Positions 49,001 to 58,393 of a stretch of DNA of 64,000 nt are shown in pieces. The stretch's first letter is position 1. Each line of letters opens with the position of its first letter. Source of the DNA: Paenochrobactrum gallinarii (lineage in GTDB: Bacteria; Pseudomonadota; Alphaproteobacteria; Rhizobiales; Rhizobiaceae). The position numbers were made by a program, and so were the translations under genes. The notes below the pieces were generated by a model. The model saw only the letters and a list, made by a program, of their open reading frames with translations, ran no database searches and had not been told where the DNA came from. The DNA lies in the NCBI RefSeq assembly GCF_014205685.1, contig NZ_JACIIU010000004.1:1-64000 (forward strand), written 5' to 3'.

Positions 49001-49570
49001 GAGCCATTAAACAACAGCCCCGCTTTTGCGCTCCAGCGCGGCACTATCATGCATGCTTTGTTGCAGCATTTGCCTGATGTGCCCGTTGATGAACGTAGCT
49101 CAGCTGCACAACAATATTTGCAACATGCCGGAAAAGACTGGAGCGCAGAAAACCGCGAAAAAGCCTGGAAGTCGATTGAGACAATTCTCAATGATGCAGC
49201 CTTTGCCGAGGTTTTTGCCGATGGTTCCAAGTCTGAAGTTTCAGTAATGGGGATGTTGGATTTAAACGGTAAAGAACAAGCGGTTTCGGGCATTATCGAC
49301 CGCTTAAGCGTGAGCGATACAACAGTTCGCATCATTGATTATAAAACCAACCGTCCGCCTGCCCTGACGCTTGAGGAAGTGCCTTCTGCCTATATCACGC
49401 AGCTTGCCCTTTACCGTGAGCTGATGAAGCCGCTTTATCCGCTGCATAAAATTGAAGCGGCAGTGCTTTTCACCGAAGCACCGATCCTGATTGAACTGCC
49501 GGTGGAGATAATGGAGCAGGCCATCCGAAAACTTGAAAGACACAAATCTGAGAAAATTGCGGATGAATGA
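46040..49570 (+). CDS. addA: Double-strand break repair helicase AddA
   Basis: A 1176-residue UvrD-type helicase with a nuclease domain. Walker A VSANAGSGKTHVLTERV (about 29-45), Walker B DHVLVDEAQDTSPDQW, motif III VGDEKQSIYSFQGA, motif V VRIMTVHASKGLEA and motif VI RRLLYVGMTRAEDRL are all intact. The C-terminal PDDEXK nuclease has RLSVSDTTVRIIDYKTNR. With AddB it resects double-strand ends for RecA. The start ATGA overlaps the addB stop. Confidence 0.97.
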   Translation: MKKPLNIPPETILAQNKAANPFDSVWVSANAGSGKTHVLTERVIRLLLEGTDPSKILCLTYTKAAAAVMQNRVFSRLSDWAMLDDAQLAKVLEKLEGQNPSNARLNVARRLFARALETPGGLKIQTIHAFCEAILHQFPLEANIAGHFEMLDDLMQTALIAEARRQLLETAHNGGNLILAEAFTQVLDAAGEFGLQNLLDEAIWQRHGLQEFLRQLGVPSEREAALRSIFRFEPHETEATILNDQLPVLEFEEDVLDLILSIPKGAARAQDFALQLKQLSKVETLRDKQEVLTEAFLKKTDGMPKTASYVGSAAVRKLLPDFDDRFTEVSTRIYEAMERIKLLRLVRLNLAAYQIIDELLSRYQLLKRRRGLLDFDDLITRTVALLARDGAGQWVQYKLDRGIDHVLVDEAQDTSPDQWRVIRMLSDEFFSGLGQRDVRRTLFAVGDEKQSIYSFQGAVPEDFAASGQDVKKQAERAELTFEKVSLNFSFRSTPDVLSAVDEVFSRPEAFRGLGLEPAPTLHAAIRSDAPGDVEIWDMLTPHVVEEPDDWRTPVDHLAAPAIRLADQIAATIRHWLDSGAIIPGKGRKIAPRDIMVLVRKRDQFMPALSRALKNNLVPVAGADRLRLTSHIAIQDLMAIGRFVLQPADNLSLAALLKSPLFGWDDDKLFALAHDRAKGQILFEKLYQASRDDTELAKVHKKLSHWRSMADTMPVYEFYTHILSADGARRLLLARLGPEAGDIIDEFQNYALATERAGLPGLQSFLETLEAATPEIKRELDQSRDEVRIMTVHASKGLEAAIVFLVDPGNSAWTSSQAPKLIAIPMHEPDGFQGKGYLWQPNKSLETSATVEQRDELKNRSEEEYRRLLYVGMTRAEDRLIVCGYRGVRESGETWHKLVDDALSPLSDAFEHPVEGVSARRYQKTPLGDITLHEAEDTKPHSYPPLPEAFRTRMAPEKGMPRPLTPSGASALIELEDAPPIGNQSPVLEPLNNSPAFALQRGTIMHALLQHLPDVPVDERSSAAQQYLQHAGKDWSAENREKAWKSIETILNDAAFAEVFADGSKSEVSVMGMLDLNGKEQAVSGIIDRLSVSDTTVRIIDYKTNRPPALTLEEVPSAYITQLALYRELMKPLYPLHKIEAAVLFTEAPILIELPVEIMEQAIRKLERHKSEKIADE

Positions 49571-49622
49571 GATTAACCCGTAACATTCATTCGCACCTTT
49601 AAATAATACTCTGTTTTTCTAC

Positions 49623-49666
49623 GTGCATCTTTTCCGAAAACCGCTTTGCACTTTTTCGGGATGCAC
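49623..49666. repeat. Short palindromic repeat (Rhizobiales intergenic type)
   Basis: GTGCAT...CCGAAAA / TTTTTCGG...ATGCAC inverted repeat between addA and trxA. It is similar in layout (but not sequence) to the second half of the repeats at 8181 and 9257. It could form a hairpin in the addA 3' region. Confidence 0.65.
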
Positions 49667-49736
49667 TCTATATGCTTGACGTATGGCACATCAAACACCA
49701 CATAATGTGTCAGATAGAATCGAAAAGGAACGCCCC

Positions 49737-50060
49737 ATGGCAACCGTAAAAATTGACAACAGCAACTTCCAGTCCGACGTTTTGCAGGCAGATGTGCCTG
49801 TTGTCGTAGATTTCTGGGCTGAATGGTGCGGCCCTTGCAAAATGATTGCACCGTCATTGGACGAAATCGCTGCTGAAATGGCTGGTCAGGTTAAAATCGC
49901 CAAGCTCAACATTGACGAAAATCCGGAACTGGCAGCTCAATTCGGCGTGCGTTCAATCCCGACCCTGTTGATGTTCAAGAACGGTGAAGTTGCAGCCAAT
50001 ATGGTTGGTGCAGCACCTAAAAGCCGTTTGGCGGACTGGATCAAAAACTCAGCTGCTTAA
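49737..50060 (+). CDS. trxA: Thioredoxin
   Basis: A 107-residue thiol-disulfide reductase with active site [10 protein letters not shown] (Cys pair 31/34 region) and the cis-Pro in [14 protein letters not shown] lies seven bases before the ATG, which rejects the longer frame from 49683. The addA-trxA-folC neighbourhood is conserved in Rhizobiales. A perfect terminator follows. Confidence 0.98.
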   Translation: MATVKIDNSNFQSDVLQADVPVVVDFWAEWCGPCKMIAPSLDEIAAEMAGQVKIAKLNIDENPELAAQFGVRSIPTLLMFKNGEVAANMVGAAPKSRLADWIKNSAA

Positions 50061-50079
50061 TCGGCTGATGTTTAAGATT

Positions 50080-50113
50080 AAAAAAAGCGGCTTCTCACGA
50101 AGCCGCTTTTTTT
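50080..50113. terminator. Terminator between trxA and folC (bidirectional)
   Basis: AAAGCGGCTTC / GAAGCCGCTTT stem (50084-50094 / 50099-50109), loop TCAC, flanked by A- and T-runs. Confidence 0.95.
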
Positions 50114-50148
50114 ATGATCTCATTTTAAAACTGCTCAAACAGCCCTGA

Positions 50149-51474
50149 TCACACAGGCGGCGTGCCATTTTCATCCAGCACATCACCTGCCAGATAGAGC
50201 GAACCACCGATCAAAATACGTGGCGGCACTTCATCATTGGTGCTCGCATCACGCAGCAGCTTCAAAGCGTTGGCAACAGAGTGAACCGGTTCTGCCGGAA
50301 TGCCAGCGGCTTCCGCTGCCAGTGCCAGATCAGCATTATTGATGCTCGCGTCACTGGAGCCAATCGGGACCGTGAAAACACGACGCGCCATACCGGCAAA
50401 AGCTTCAAAAAAGCCTTTCGGGTCTTTGGTATTGATCATGCCTGTGATCAAATAAAGCGGACGCGGGACACGATCTTCCAGCTCGGCAAAAGCTTCGGCA
50501 ATAACAAGCCCTGCGGCCGGATTATGCCCGCCATCAAGCCAGATTTCAGAACCGGTAGGGGCAAGATCAACCAATGCGCCATGGGTCAAACGCTGCATTC
50601 GTGCAGGCCATTCCACCACCAGCATGGCTTTTTCAATGGCTTTATCGGTCAGATCAAAGCCGGCCATGCGCACAGCTTCAATGGCTGCTGCCGCATTAGA
50701 AAGCTGATGACGCCCCGGCAAACGCGGCAAAGGCAAATCAACAAGCCCTTCCTCGTCCTGAAAAACCATCCGGCCATGTTCTTCAAAAGCGATGAAATTC
50801 TGTCCGTAAACTGTGACCGGACATCTTAAGCGTTCTGCCTTATCCACCAGTACATCAAGCGCTGCCACGCTTGGCTGAAAGCCGATAACCACCGGACAAC
50901 TGCGCTTCATAATACCGGCTTTTTCGCCGGCAATTGCTTCGATTGTGTCGCCCAAAAATGCCGTATGATCAATGCCGATTGGCATGATGACGGAAACAGC
51001 CGGATCTGGAACCACATTGGTGGCATCAAAGCGTCCGCCAAGGCCCACTTCCAGCACAACGACATCGGCCGGATGCTCGGAGAAAAGCACAAACGCAACA
51101 GCGGCCATGATTTCAAAAACGGTGATATATTCACTATTATTGGCCACAGCGACACGCTCAACCGCCTCGGCCAGCACATCATCCGAGACATATTGGCCGC
51201 CGCCCTGCGCGCCCAAGCGATAGCGCTCGTGCCAATTGACCAGATGCGGCGAAGTATGCACATGCACGCTCAAACCCGAGGCTTCCAGCAATGCGCGTAT
51301 AAAAGCTGACGTCGACCCCTTACCATTGGTGCCGGCAATATGAATAACAGGCGGTAAATTGAGATGAGGATTACCCAGCCGCTCTAAAAGCCGCAGGATC
51401 CGATCCAGTGATAGATCGAATCCCTTTGGGTGCAATTCCATCAACCGCTCAATGGCAGCGGCAGCTTTGCTCAT
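50149..51474 (-). CDS. folC: Folylpolyglutamate synthase / dihydrofolate synthase
   Basis: A 441-residue Mur-ligase-family enzyme that adds glutamate to dihydropteroate and folates. It has P-loop IAGTNGKGSTSAFI (about 45-58), the TSPHLVNWHERYR block, LEVGLGGRFDATN, and WLDGGHNPAA in the C-terminal domain. It is the last gene of the trpF-trpB-trpA-accD-folC run, 12 bp behind accD, as in many proteobacteria. Confidence 0.95.
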   Translation of the reverse strand: MSKAAAAIERLMELHPKGFDLSLDRILRLLERLGNPHLNLPPVIHIAGTNGKGSTSAFIRALLEASGLSVHVHTSPHLVNWHERYRLGAQGGGQYVSDDVLAEAVERVAVANNSEYITVFEIMAAVAFVLFSEHPADVVVLEVGLGGRFDATNVVPDPAVSVIMPIGIDHTAFLGDTIEAIAGEKAGIMKRSCPVVIGFQPSVAALDVLVDKAERLRCPVTVYGQNFIAFEEHGRMVFQDEEGLVDLPLPRLPGRHQLSNAAAAIEAVRMAGFDLTDKAIEKAMLVVEWPARMQRLTHGALVDLAPTGSEIWLDGGHNPAAGLVIAEAFAELEDRVPRPLYLITGMINTKDPKGFFEAFAGMARRVFTVPIGSSDASINNADLALAAEAAGIPAEPVHSVANALKLLRDASTNDEVPPRILIGGSLYLAGDVLDENGTPPV

Positions 51475-51486
51475 GATAATGACTTC

Positions 51487-52392
51487 TTAAACGGCAGGAT
51501 CGGTTTTGGCTGCCACTTCTTTTGTCTCTGCTGATTGTGTCGCTGGCTGCTTCATCATCATTTTCAAAAGACGGGCAATGGTTTCTTTCAGCTCGGTGCG
51601 TGGCACAACCATGTCCACCATACCGTGCTCCATCAGATATTCTGCGCTCTGGAAACCTTCCGGCAGTTTTTCACGGATGGTCTGCTCGATCACGCGCGGG
51701 CCTGCAAAACCGATCAGGGCGCCGGGTTCTGCAATATGGATATCACCCAGCATTGCATAAGACGCGGTCACACCACCGGTGGTCGGATTGGTCAGAACAA
51801 CAATATACGGCAGGCCAGCTTCTTTGAGCATTTCAACCAGCACAGTGGTGCGCGGCAGCTGCATCAAAGACAGAATACCTTCCTGCATACGTGCACCGCC
51901 GGAAGAAGCAAACAGCACCAGCGGACGCTTCAGTTCAATGGCTTTTTCAAAGCTTTTGATGATAGTTTCACCGGCAGCCATACCAAGCGAACCGCCCATA
52001 AAGGAAAATTCCTGCACCGCCGCAACAATCGGCAAACCTTCAATGGTGCCGACAGCGCTGATGATTGCATCTTCAAGGCCGGTGCGGTTGCGATAGTCTT
52101 TCAGGCGATCAATATAGCGCTTTTCATCGCGGAATTTCAGCGGATCAACCGGAACTTTTGGTATTTCAAGCGTAGTATATTCACCATTATCAAAGAAGAA
52201 ACGCAGACGATCTTTGCCCGGAATACGCATATGGTGACCAGAAGCCGGAATAACCCATTGGTTATTTTCCAAATCCTTATGGAACACCATCTCGCCGGTC
52301 GACGGATCCTTGATCCAGAGGTTTTCCGGCATTTCACGACGGCCAAGCATCGAGTTGATTTTTGGACGAACGTAATTTGTAATCCAGTTCAT
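51487..52392 (-). CDS. accD: Acetyl-CoA carboxylase carboxyltransferase subunit beta
   Basis: A 301-residue subunit that with AccA moves CO2 from biotin to acetyl-CoA, the first step of fatty-acid synthesis. The crotonase-fold core has [16 protein letters not shown] and [18 protein letters not shown]. The N-terminal zinc ribbon of E. coli AccD is replaced: residues 24-58 ([16 protein letters not shown], then [13 protein letters not shown]) keep the framework but none of the four Cys. I recall the same loss in Brucella relatives. It lies 42 bp behind trpA. Confidence 0.96.
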   Translation of the reverse strand: MNWITNYVRPKINSMLGRREMPENLWIKDPSTGEMVFHKDLENNQWVIPASGHHMRIPGKDRLRFFFDNGEYTTLEIPKVPVDPLKFRDEKRYIDRLKDYRNRTGLEDAIISAVGTIEGLPIVAAVQEFSFMGGSLGMAAGETIIKSFEKAIELKRPLVLFASSGGARMQEGILSLMQLPRTTVLVEMLKEAGLPYIVVLTNPTTGGVTASYAMLGDIHIAEPGALIGFAGPRVIEQTIREKLPEGFQSAEYLMEHGMVDMVVPRTELKETIARLLKMMMKQPATQSAETKEVAAKTDPAV

Positions 52393-52434
52393 GGTGACTT
52401 TTCCGTAATTTTTCTTGTTCTTATTATGGGTAAC

Positions 52435-53274
52435 TTATTGGGCAGCTTCAAGGCGGACGACACGAACGCTTGCAGAAAGTTCGCCGACCAGTTTTGAAAC
52501 ATCAGCAACAGGATCACCTGTCACTTTGCCGTTTTCATCAAGGTTTGCGGCAACCGCATTGACAATCGCCGAGCCGACGACAACGCCGTCCGCAGTGGCG
52601 CTGATCGCGCGTGCCTGTTCAGGTGTTTTAACACCAAAGCCAACGCAAACAGGCAATTCTGTATGCGCTTTGATATTTTTCACAGAAGCGGCAACCTTGG
52701 CTGTATCAGGCACAGCCGAACCGGTAATACCGTTCATTGAAACATAATAAACAAAGCCGGAAGAGTTTTTCAAAACCGCAGGCAGACGTTTTTCATCCGT
52801 GGTTGGCGTTGCAAGGCGAATGAAATTCAAGCCTGCTTCCAGTGCCGGAATGCACAATTCCGCATCCATTTCAGACGGCAGATCAACAACAATCAAACCA
52901 TCAATACCGGCAGCTTTAACATCACGCACAAAAGCATCCACACCGTAAATATAAATAGGGTTATAATAGCCCATCAACACGATTGGTGTGGTGTCATCGC
53001 TTTTGCGGAACTCTTCCGCCATTTTCAAGGTCTTTTTCAGGGTCTGGCCAGCATTCAGCGAACGAAGACCAGCGGCCTGAATAGCAGGGCCGTCAGCCAT
53101 CGGATCAGAAAACGGCATACCAAGCTCAACCACATCAGCACCGGCTTTCGGCAGCGCTTTCATCACAGCCAGCGAAGTTTCAAAATCCGGATCACCGCCC
53201 ATAAAATAAGTGATAAGAGCCGGACGACCTTCCGCTTTCAAAGCCGCAAATTTATTATCCATACGTGCGGTCAT
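52435..53274 (-). CDS. trpA: Tryptophan synthase alpha subunit
   Basis: A 279-residue TIM barrel that cleaves indole-3-glycerol phosphate to indole. Catalytic Glu lies in [21 protein letters not shown] and Asp in [10 protein letters not shown]. The phosphate-binding [10 protein letters not shown] and GVVVGSAIV are present. The ATG is two bases past the trpB stop, with GGAG upstream. Confidence 0.97.
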   Translation of the reverse strand: MTARMDNKFAALKAEGRPALITYFMGGDPDFETSLAVMKALPKAGADVVELGMPFSDPMADGPAIQAAGLRSLNAGQTLKKTLKMAEEFRKSDDTTPIVLMGYYNPIYIYGVDAFVRDVKAAGIDGLIVVDLPSEMDAELCIPALEAGLNFIRLATPTTDEKRLPAVLKNSSGFVYYVSMNGITGSAVPDTAKVAASVKNIKAHTELPVCVGFGVKTPEQARAISATADGVVVGSAIVNAVAANLDENGKVTGDPVADVSKLVGELSASVRVVRLEAAQ

Positions 53275-53276
53275 GA

Positions 53277-54497
53277 TCAGATCTCCATGCCCAAAAGTGC
53301 GCCAACAGTGTGAACGTCTTTATCACCGCGTCCGGAAATGTTGACGATGATAATTTCATCCTTGCCCATTGTCGGAGCCATTTTAATGGCCTGTGCCAGC
53401 GCATGAGCCGATTCAAGTGCCGGAATAATACCTTCCGTGCGGGTGGTAACCTGAAACGCATCCAGCGCCTCATCATCCAAAATCGGCACATAATTCACGC
53501 GGCCTGTATCACGAAGCCATGCATGTTCAGGGCCAACGCCTGGATAATCAAGACCGGCAGAAACGGAATGACCCTCTAAAATCTGGCCATCTTCGTTCTG
53601 CAATAAATAGGTGCGGTTGCCGTGTAAAACGCCCGGACGGCCTTTGTTCATGGATGCACAATGTTCATCGCCATCCACGCCGCGGCCACCAGCTTCAACA
53701 CCGACAATTTTAACGCTCGCATCATCAAGGAATGAATGGAACAGACCGATAGCATTGGAACCACCGCCAACGGCTGCGATAATCACATCCGGCAGACGGC
53801 CTTCTTTTTCCAAAATCTGTTCGCGTGCTTCGATACCAATCACCGATTGGAAATCGCGCACCAGTTCCGGATAAGGATGCGGGCCGGCAGCTGTACCGAT
53901 CAGATAATAGGTGTCTTCCACATTGGTGACCCAGTCACGCAAAGCTTCGTTCATCGCATCTTTCAAAGTGCCGTTACCAGCCGCAACCGGCTTGACCTCA
54001 GCACCCAGCAAATGCATGCGGAACACATTCGGCTTCTGACGTTCAACGTCGGTGGCGCCCATATAAACCGTGCAAGGGAAACCAAAACGCGCAGCCAGAG
54101 TGGCCGATGCCACACCATGCTGACCAGCGCCGGTTTCTGCGATGATGCGGGTTTTTCCCATACGTTTGGCAAGCAAAATCTGACCAAGGCAATTGTTGAT
54201 TTTGTGGCTGCCGGTGTGGTTGAGGTCTTCGCGCTTAAAGTAAATTTTAGCGCCGCCCAGATGCCTGGTCAGGCCTTCAGCATAATAGAGCTTGGAAGGA
54301 CGACCGGCATAATTTTCCGACAGGTTTTTCAACTCTGCCTGAAATTCAGGATCTTCCTTGGCGGCAGCGTAAGCGTCCTGCAATTCGAGAATAAGTGGCA
54401 TCAGTGTTTCGGCGACAAAACGGCCGCCGAAAATGCCAAACATGCCCTCTTCATCAGGACCGGTCTTATAAGAATTAGGTTCCATTGCCTTGCTCAA
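53277..54497 (-). CDS. trpB: Tryptophan synthase beta subunit
   Basis: A 406-residue PLP enzyme joining indole and serine. The PLP Lys is in [14 protein letters not shown] (about 98-111). The Glu in [13 protein letters not shown] and the phosphate loop GGGSNAIG are conserved. Two starts are possible: TTG at 54497 with GGAG eight bases upstream, or ATG at 54485 ([17 protein letters not shown]). It follows trpF by 20 bp. Confidence 0.96.
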   Translation of the reverse strand: MSKAMEPNSYKTGPDEEGMFGIFGGRFVAETLMPLILELQDAYAAAKEDPEFQAELKNLSENYAGRPSKLYYAEGLTRHLGGAKIYFKREDLNHTGSHKINNCLGQILLAKRMGKTRIIAETGAGQHGVASATLAARFGFPCTVYMGATDVERQKPNVFRMHLLGAEVKPVAAGNGTLKDAMNEALRDWVTNVEDTYYLIGTAAGPHPYPELVRDFQSVIGIEAREQILEKEGRLPDVIIAAVGGGSNAIGLFHSFLDDASVKIVGVEAGGRGVDGDEHCASMNKGRPGVLHGNRTYLLQNEDGQILEGHSVSAGLDYPGVGPEHAWLRDTGRVNYVPILDDEALDAFQVTTRTEGIIPALESAHALAQAIKMAPTMGKDEIIIVNISGRGDKDVHTVGALLGMEI

Positions 54498-54517
54498 CGC
54501 ATCCGCTCCACTTGTGA

Positions 54518-55189
54518 TCAGGATTTGGCTTGTGAGGCAGCCATTGCTCTGGCCTCACCTGCCGCCTGTAAAAATTCTTCAATCAGCCGCACGTCTTTTT
54601 CACCGGCGCGCGCCTCAACACCGGACGAGACATCTATCGCCTGCGCACCTGTCTGAACCAGCGCCTGCGCAATATTGCCCGCATTAAGCCCACCCGAAAG
54701 CATGTAATCCACATCGCCGTCAAGCTTTGTCAGCAATTCCCAGTCAAAGGAAACACCGTTACCACCGGGTAATTCAGAACCCTTCGGCGGTTTGGCATCA
54801 AACAGGAACCGGTCTGCGATCCCTTTATACGGCTTAATCGCTTCAAGATCATCAAAATTACGTATCGCGAAAGCTTTAATCACCGGCAGGCCAAAACGCT
54901 CTTTAAGAAGTTTGACGCGCTCCGGTGTTTCCTGCCCGTGCAATTGCAAAATATCAGGGCGCACATGGCTCACAATCTCGGTCAGATAATCATCATCGGC
55001 ATCAACCGTGACTGCTACAACCTGCGCCCGCCCTTGTGCCGCCATACGCAAACGGCCAGCCTCTTCCACACTGACATGACGCGGGCTTTTAGGGAAAAAG
55101 ATAAAGCCGATATGGGTTGCGCCACCATCGAGCACAGCCGATACCGCTTCAGGGGTCTTGAGCCCGCAGATTTTAAGATCAAAATTCAT
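54518..55189 (-). CDS. trpF: Phosphoribosylanthranilate isomerase
   Basis: A 223-residue TIM barrel performing the Amadori step of tryptophan synthesis. Catalytic Cys is in [23 protein letters not shown] and the [12 protein letters not shown] phosphate site are present, and [14 protein letters not shown] is C-terminal. The ATG at 55189 is preferred to a GTG three codons before. It is the first gene of the trpFBA-accD-folC unit; no attenuator or trp leader peptide was found upstream. Confidence 0.96.
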   Translation of the reverse strand: MNFDLKICGLKTPEAVSAVLDGGATHIGFIFFPKSPRHVSVEEAGRLRMAAQGRAQVVAVTVDADDDYLTEIVSHVRPDILQLHGQETPERVKLLKERFGLPVIKAFAIRNFDDLEAIKPYKGIADRFLFDAKPPKGSELPGGNGVSFDWELLTKLDGDVDYMLSGGLNAGNIAQALVQTGAQAIDVSSGVEARAGEKDVRLIEEFLQAAGEARAMAASQAKS

Positions 55190-55271
55190 GCACGTCACGT
55201 TGCATAAATTCGTTCAACTGTCGAGCATTTCGTATGCTGATCCTTAACAACACGCTGCTTAAAAGCATGTT

Positions 55272-55898
55272 TCAATGCTTGTCGTAGCCTTGCGCGATCA
55301 AAAACTCGTAAGCCTCAAGGACATTGAGCGGCACGGCCTGCGCCACCTGAAAACCTTTCGCCGGATAATCGAGAATACGGGCCAGATCGCCTGTCAGTTC
55401 ATTAATCAGCAATTCCATCGGAACCTGATCTGTCGGCTGCTCTTCAAAGGAGATTACAGGCGCAGTCACCATAATGGAGGCTTCCGGCCAGCGACGTGCC
55501 GCCGTCGCCCTTACCCGTCGCTGCGTTTGGGGTTTGGTCACCATAATAGCGCTTAAAGCACCTGGTGCCATCAGTTCTTTTGTAAAGAGAATATTCTCGC
55601 CAATATTGGTGGCAGCTTTTTCAAGCATCACCGCCTCTTCCGGCACACCGGCTGCGGCCAGCACTTCGGCAAAAGCTTCTGCTTCACTGGCCGGATAAAG
55701 CCCTTCCGTCCAATTGCCGGAATGACCGGTCAAAACGATCAGCGGTGCCAAACCTTCATTAAAAAGTTCAGCTACTCTTTCCGCCACGCGCAAATCATAG
55801 CTACCAAAGCCGACAATCAGGTCAGCAGTTTTAAGCGGATCGTAAATGCTATGGAAATCCCAGAGCACTTTTGCAGAAGCGAGAATTTGATTATTCAT
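55272..55898 (-). CDS. YdcF/ElyC-family (DUF218) protein
   Basis: A 208-residue protein of the DUF218 family: IVGFGSYDLRVAERVAELFNEGLAPLIVLTGHSG (about 28-61) and ATNIGENILFTKELM match the family core. No membrane anchor is seen, so it is the soluble YdcF type, which binds SAM-like ligands in E. coli; function unknown. It overlaps the YgjP-like gene upstream by 4 bp. Confidence 0.88.
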   Translation of the reverse strand: MNNQILASAKVLWDFHSIYDPLKTADLIVGFGSYDLRVAERVAELFNEGLAPLIVLTGHSGNWTEGLYPASEAEAFAEVLAAAGVPEEAVMLEKAATNIGENILFTKELMAPGALSAIMVTKPQTQRRVRATAARRWPEASIMVTAPVISFEEQPTDQVPMELLINELTGDLARILDYPAKGFQVAQAVPLNVLEAYEFLIAQGYDKH

Positions 55899-56656
55899 GA
55901 AAACTCGATGGCTTGCAATGCTGCGCCGTTACGTGTGAGCCAATGACGGCAATCCACTGTATCGGGGCATAAGTCGTGACACAATTTCCAGAAAGCCGGA
56001 CCGTGGTTCATCTCAATGAGATGCGCCACTTCATGCGCCACGAGATAATTAATCACCGGCGGGGGCGCCATGCCTATCCGCCACGAAAAAGACAACACAC
56101 CCTTGGAGGTGCAAGATCCCCAACGGCTTTTTGTATCTTTAAAACGAACCGCCGTGGCTTTGCGCCCAACAGCAGACGTATGTTTTGCAACCAGCATCTC
56201 AATTTCGCGCTTGATCTCTTTTTTTAGAAAATCAGCAATACGACGCGATAGATGCTCGGCACTTCCATAAACGATTAATTGCGGCTGACCGTTATCGCCC
56301 GAACACACATGGGTAATCCCGCGCTTGTCAGGTTCATGCACGATCTGATGATCAACGCCACGAAAGGGAAAAACGCCACCGGCACGAACATTTTCGACCG
56401 CCGGAATTTGGGTGATGCGGCTTTCCAGCCAGCCCTGATGGCGCGAAATAAAACGGTCAATCTCGCTGCTTGGCACCCTTGGCGGCACCGTCACACGCAG
56501 TCCTTTTCCACCGGCATCAATGCGTAAGGTAAATCTGCGGGCACGAGGGTTTTCGACAATTTTTAATGGCAAAACCCGTCCCGCAACTTCATGAGTGCGA
56601 GAGCTTGTATCAACAGATTGTTTCGCAGGTGACGCGCGAAAAAAGGAGAAAGCCAT
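55895..56656 (-). CDS. YgjP-like metallopeptidase (M48/SprT-like, DUF45)
   Basis: A 253-residue putative zinc protease: KDTKSRWGSCTSKGVLSFSWRI and VINYLVAHEVAHLIEMNHGPAFW, with HEVAH and the downstream His as metal ligands, are the family signature. Substrates are unknown. The Met at 56656 (MAFSFFRASP) is preferred to the open frame's first ATG at 56779 because the upstream part overlaps a terminator and has no homology marks. It is coupled to the YdcF-like gene. Confidence 0.88.
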   Translation of the reverse strand: MAFSFFRASPAKQSVDTSSRTHEVAGRVLPLKIVENPRARRFTLRIDAGGKGLRVTVPPRVPSSEIDRFISRHQGWLESRITQIPAVENVRAGGVFPFRGVDHQIVHEPDKRGITHVCSGDNGQPQLIVYGSAEHLSRRIADFLKKEIKREIEMLVAKHTSAVGRKATAVRFKDTKSRWGSCTSKGVLSFSWRIGMAPPPVINYLVAHEVAHLIEMNHGPAFWKLCHDLCPDTVDCRHWLTRNGAALQAIEFS

Positions 56657-56740
56657 AAAATAACCGTAAATGATTCGCAGCAAAACTTCAGCAGCTAATG
56701 CGGCTTTATGATTTCCTCCGTTAAAAACTATAAGAGACAA

Positions 56741-56774
56741 CAAAAAACGCAGTGCACCATAAGGCACACCGCGT
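56741..56774 (-). terminator. Terminator after the DUF2852 gene
   Basis: Read on the minus strand: 12-bp stem ACGCGGTGTGCC / GGTGCACTGCGT (three G-U pairs), loop TTAT, followed by TTTTTTG. Confidence 0.8.
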
Positions 56775-56824
56775 CTCATTTTTCATATTAATTTCAGTAT
56801 GTTATTATAAATTCTCTTACTGAA

Positions 56825-57250
56825 TTACGCCTGATCGGCAGAACTATCACCCTTCGGTGAACGCCCTTCCATAAAGCGATCAAACTCCTGCCGATCTCTG
56901 GCACGACGCAATTCTTTCATATGAAGCTCGAACTCCGCCTTAGCTTCATCAAGCTTGCGACGCTCTGCTTCCAGACGTGCAAGCTCCTGATCACGCCACT
57001 CGTCAAAAGCAGCATTGCCGCTTGAACGATAGACGGAACCGCCATCAAAATTCCTGAAACCCTTACGGGCAGCATTCATGACATTATCAGTGGTCGCATT
57101 GACGTCTTTTTTAAAGCCATCCAGACGATCACCCCAGATGATATAAGCCAGCATAGCCAGCCCCAAAGGCCAGAAGACAATAAAACCGATGACCATCAAA
57201 GCTATCGTGGCAGGTGTCCATGCCGGGCGAATTAATGCAGCATTCTTCAT
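56825..57250 (-). CDS. DUF2852 membrane protein
   Basis: A 141-residue protein common in Rhizobiales. The N-terminus starts MKNAALIRPAWTPATI, with a membrane segment (about 11-34, IALMVIGFIVFWPLGLAMLAYIIW). The soluble part has a charged coiled coil (about 85-130, ARLEAERRKLDEAKAEFELHM). GAGG six bases before the ATG at 57250 sets the start; a longer frame reaches 57295. Function unknown. Confidence 0.88.
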   Translation of the reverse strand: MKNAALIRPAWTPATIALMVIGFIVFWPLGLAMLAYIIWGDRLDGFKKDVNATTDNVMNAARKGFRNFDGGSVYRSSGNAAFDEWRDQELARLEAERRKLDEAKAEFELHMKELRRARDRQEFDRFMEGRSPKGDSSADQA

Positions 57251-57448
57251 GTCATACCTCTTAAAGTTGACAGCCTGTCTTTTAGGTAGCCTCATGCTAA
57301 GTTTTGCGTATCAACCATAGCTCTAACAACGCATATCCGCACAAAAAAGCCGATCCCTGAATGGCCGTTTCATTTCGAAATTAGGAAGTGAAATATGGCA
57401 ATTCAAGAACCGGCAAAATTAATTCAGTAATATCTAATATAATTCACT

Positions 57449-58393
57449 TTATATGGTTGTTTCCCGATTGCGAAAACGCATACGCCGCAATTCACCCGGT
57501 GTTGTGCTGCGGTTTTTCTTCAAAGCGGTCGTCATATGACTCTGTGAAGAAAAACCGATTTTGTCAGCAATATCCGCCAGACTCTCATCTGTTTCCTGCA
57601 AGCGGCGTTCCGCCTCATTCAAACGTAACATCAGCAAATATTGATGCGGCGTTTGGCCAAAGCTCTCCCGGAAAGAAGTCAGAAAATGACCTGGAGAAAC
57701 ACCTAAAAAATTAGCCATCGACGTGACAGAAATCTTCTTGCAAAAATTATCTCGCAGGTAATTTTCGATCTGCCGCATCGAGTGATAACTCAAACCTCCC
57801 ATTTCCTGCCGCTCATAATTACGGCGCAAGACCGAGTGGTTTTGTAAAAGCAGCGTCACGAAAACCGTTCTCAATGCATCCAGATAATGCTCGATAACGG
57901 GGCCGTTTTTCTGCATCTCTGCACGCAACAAATGAGCAACCTGCAAACATTTTGCATCTACAAAACGGGCGGGAGATGGAAAATACTCTTCAGCCGAAAG
58001 CACCTTGTCGCCTTCGCATGCCGCCTGCAATGTTTCGGCATCAAGCTTAACCACCAGATGCTCTTTTTGCACCGCCCAGGACATTTCAAGCATTGTATCA
58101 GCAGGTATCACCAAAATTGTTCCGGCTGGCGCGTTGAAAGTTTCATTACGGCCGGTTGGCGTTTTCCAGTGCAGATCCCGCGTCGCCGTCATGATAATAA
58201 TCGCCGTCAGATCATCAAAACTGGCTGAACCTGATCCGGCAGGTGTGACTGCATATGTTAATTTACCATTGGTTGTCGTCAAACAGCGCTCACCGGCTGC
58301 GCGCAAAAAATTGCGCTCCGGCTGACGCTCTTGGCTAAACCGCTTATCAAGAGAACCCGCACTATGAGCTGGATGAATAGAATACATACTCAT
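57449..58393 (-). CDS. AraC-family transcriptional regulator
   Basis: A 314-residue regulator with an N-terminal sensing domain of no recognised ligand class (about 30-190, including APAGTILVIPADTMLEMSW) and a C-terminal double helix-turn-helix (about 205-310; SVTSMANFLGVSPGHFLTSFRESFGQTP and SLADIADKIGFSSQSHMTTALKKNRSTTP). Starts at 58393 or 58387 are both possible. No adjacent target on its strand; the sit operon lies 740 bp away in the other direction, and a link is only a possibility. Confidence 0.9.
   Translation of the reverse strand: MSMYSIHPAHSAGSLDKRFSQERQPERNFLRAAGERCLTTTNGKLTYAVTPAGSGSASFDDLTAIIIMTATRDLHWKTPTGRNETFNAPAGTILVIPADTMLEMSWAVQKEHLVVKLDAETLQAACEGDKVLSAEEYFPSPARFVDAKCLQVAHLLRAEMQKNGPVIEHYLDALRTVFVTLLLQNHSVLRRNYERQEMGGLSYHSMRQIENYLRDNFCKKISVTSMANFLGVSPGHFLTSFRESFGQTPHQYLLMLRLNEAERRLQETDESLADIADKIGFSSQSHMTTALKKNRSTTPGELRRMRFRNRETTI

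Noticed and set aside
56657..56779. Longer start for the YgjP-like protein
   Set aside because: This stretch contains a good terminator for the upstream DUF2852 gene and encodes no family sequence.
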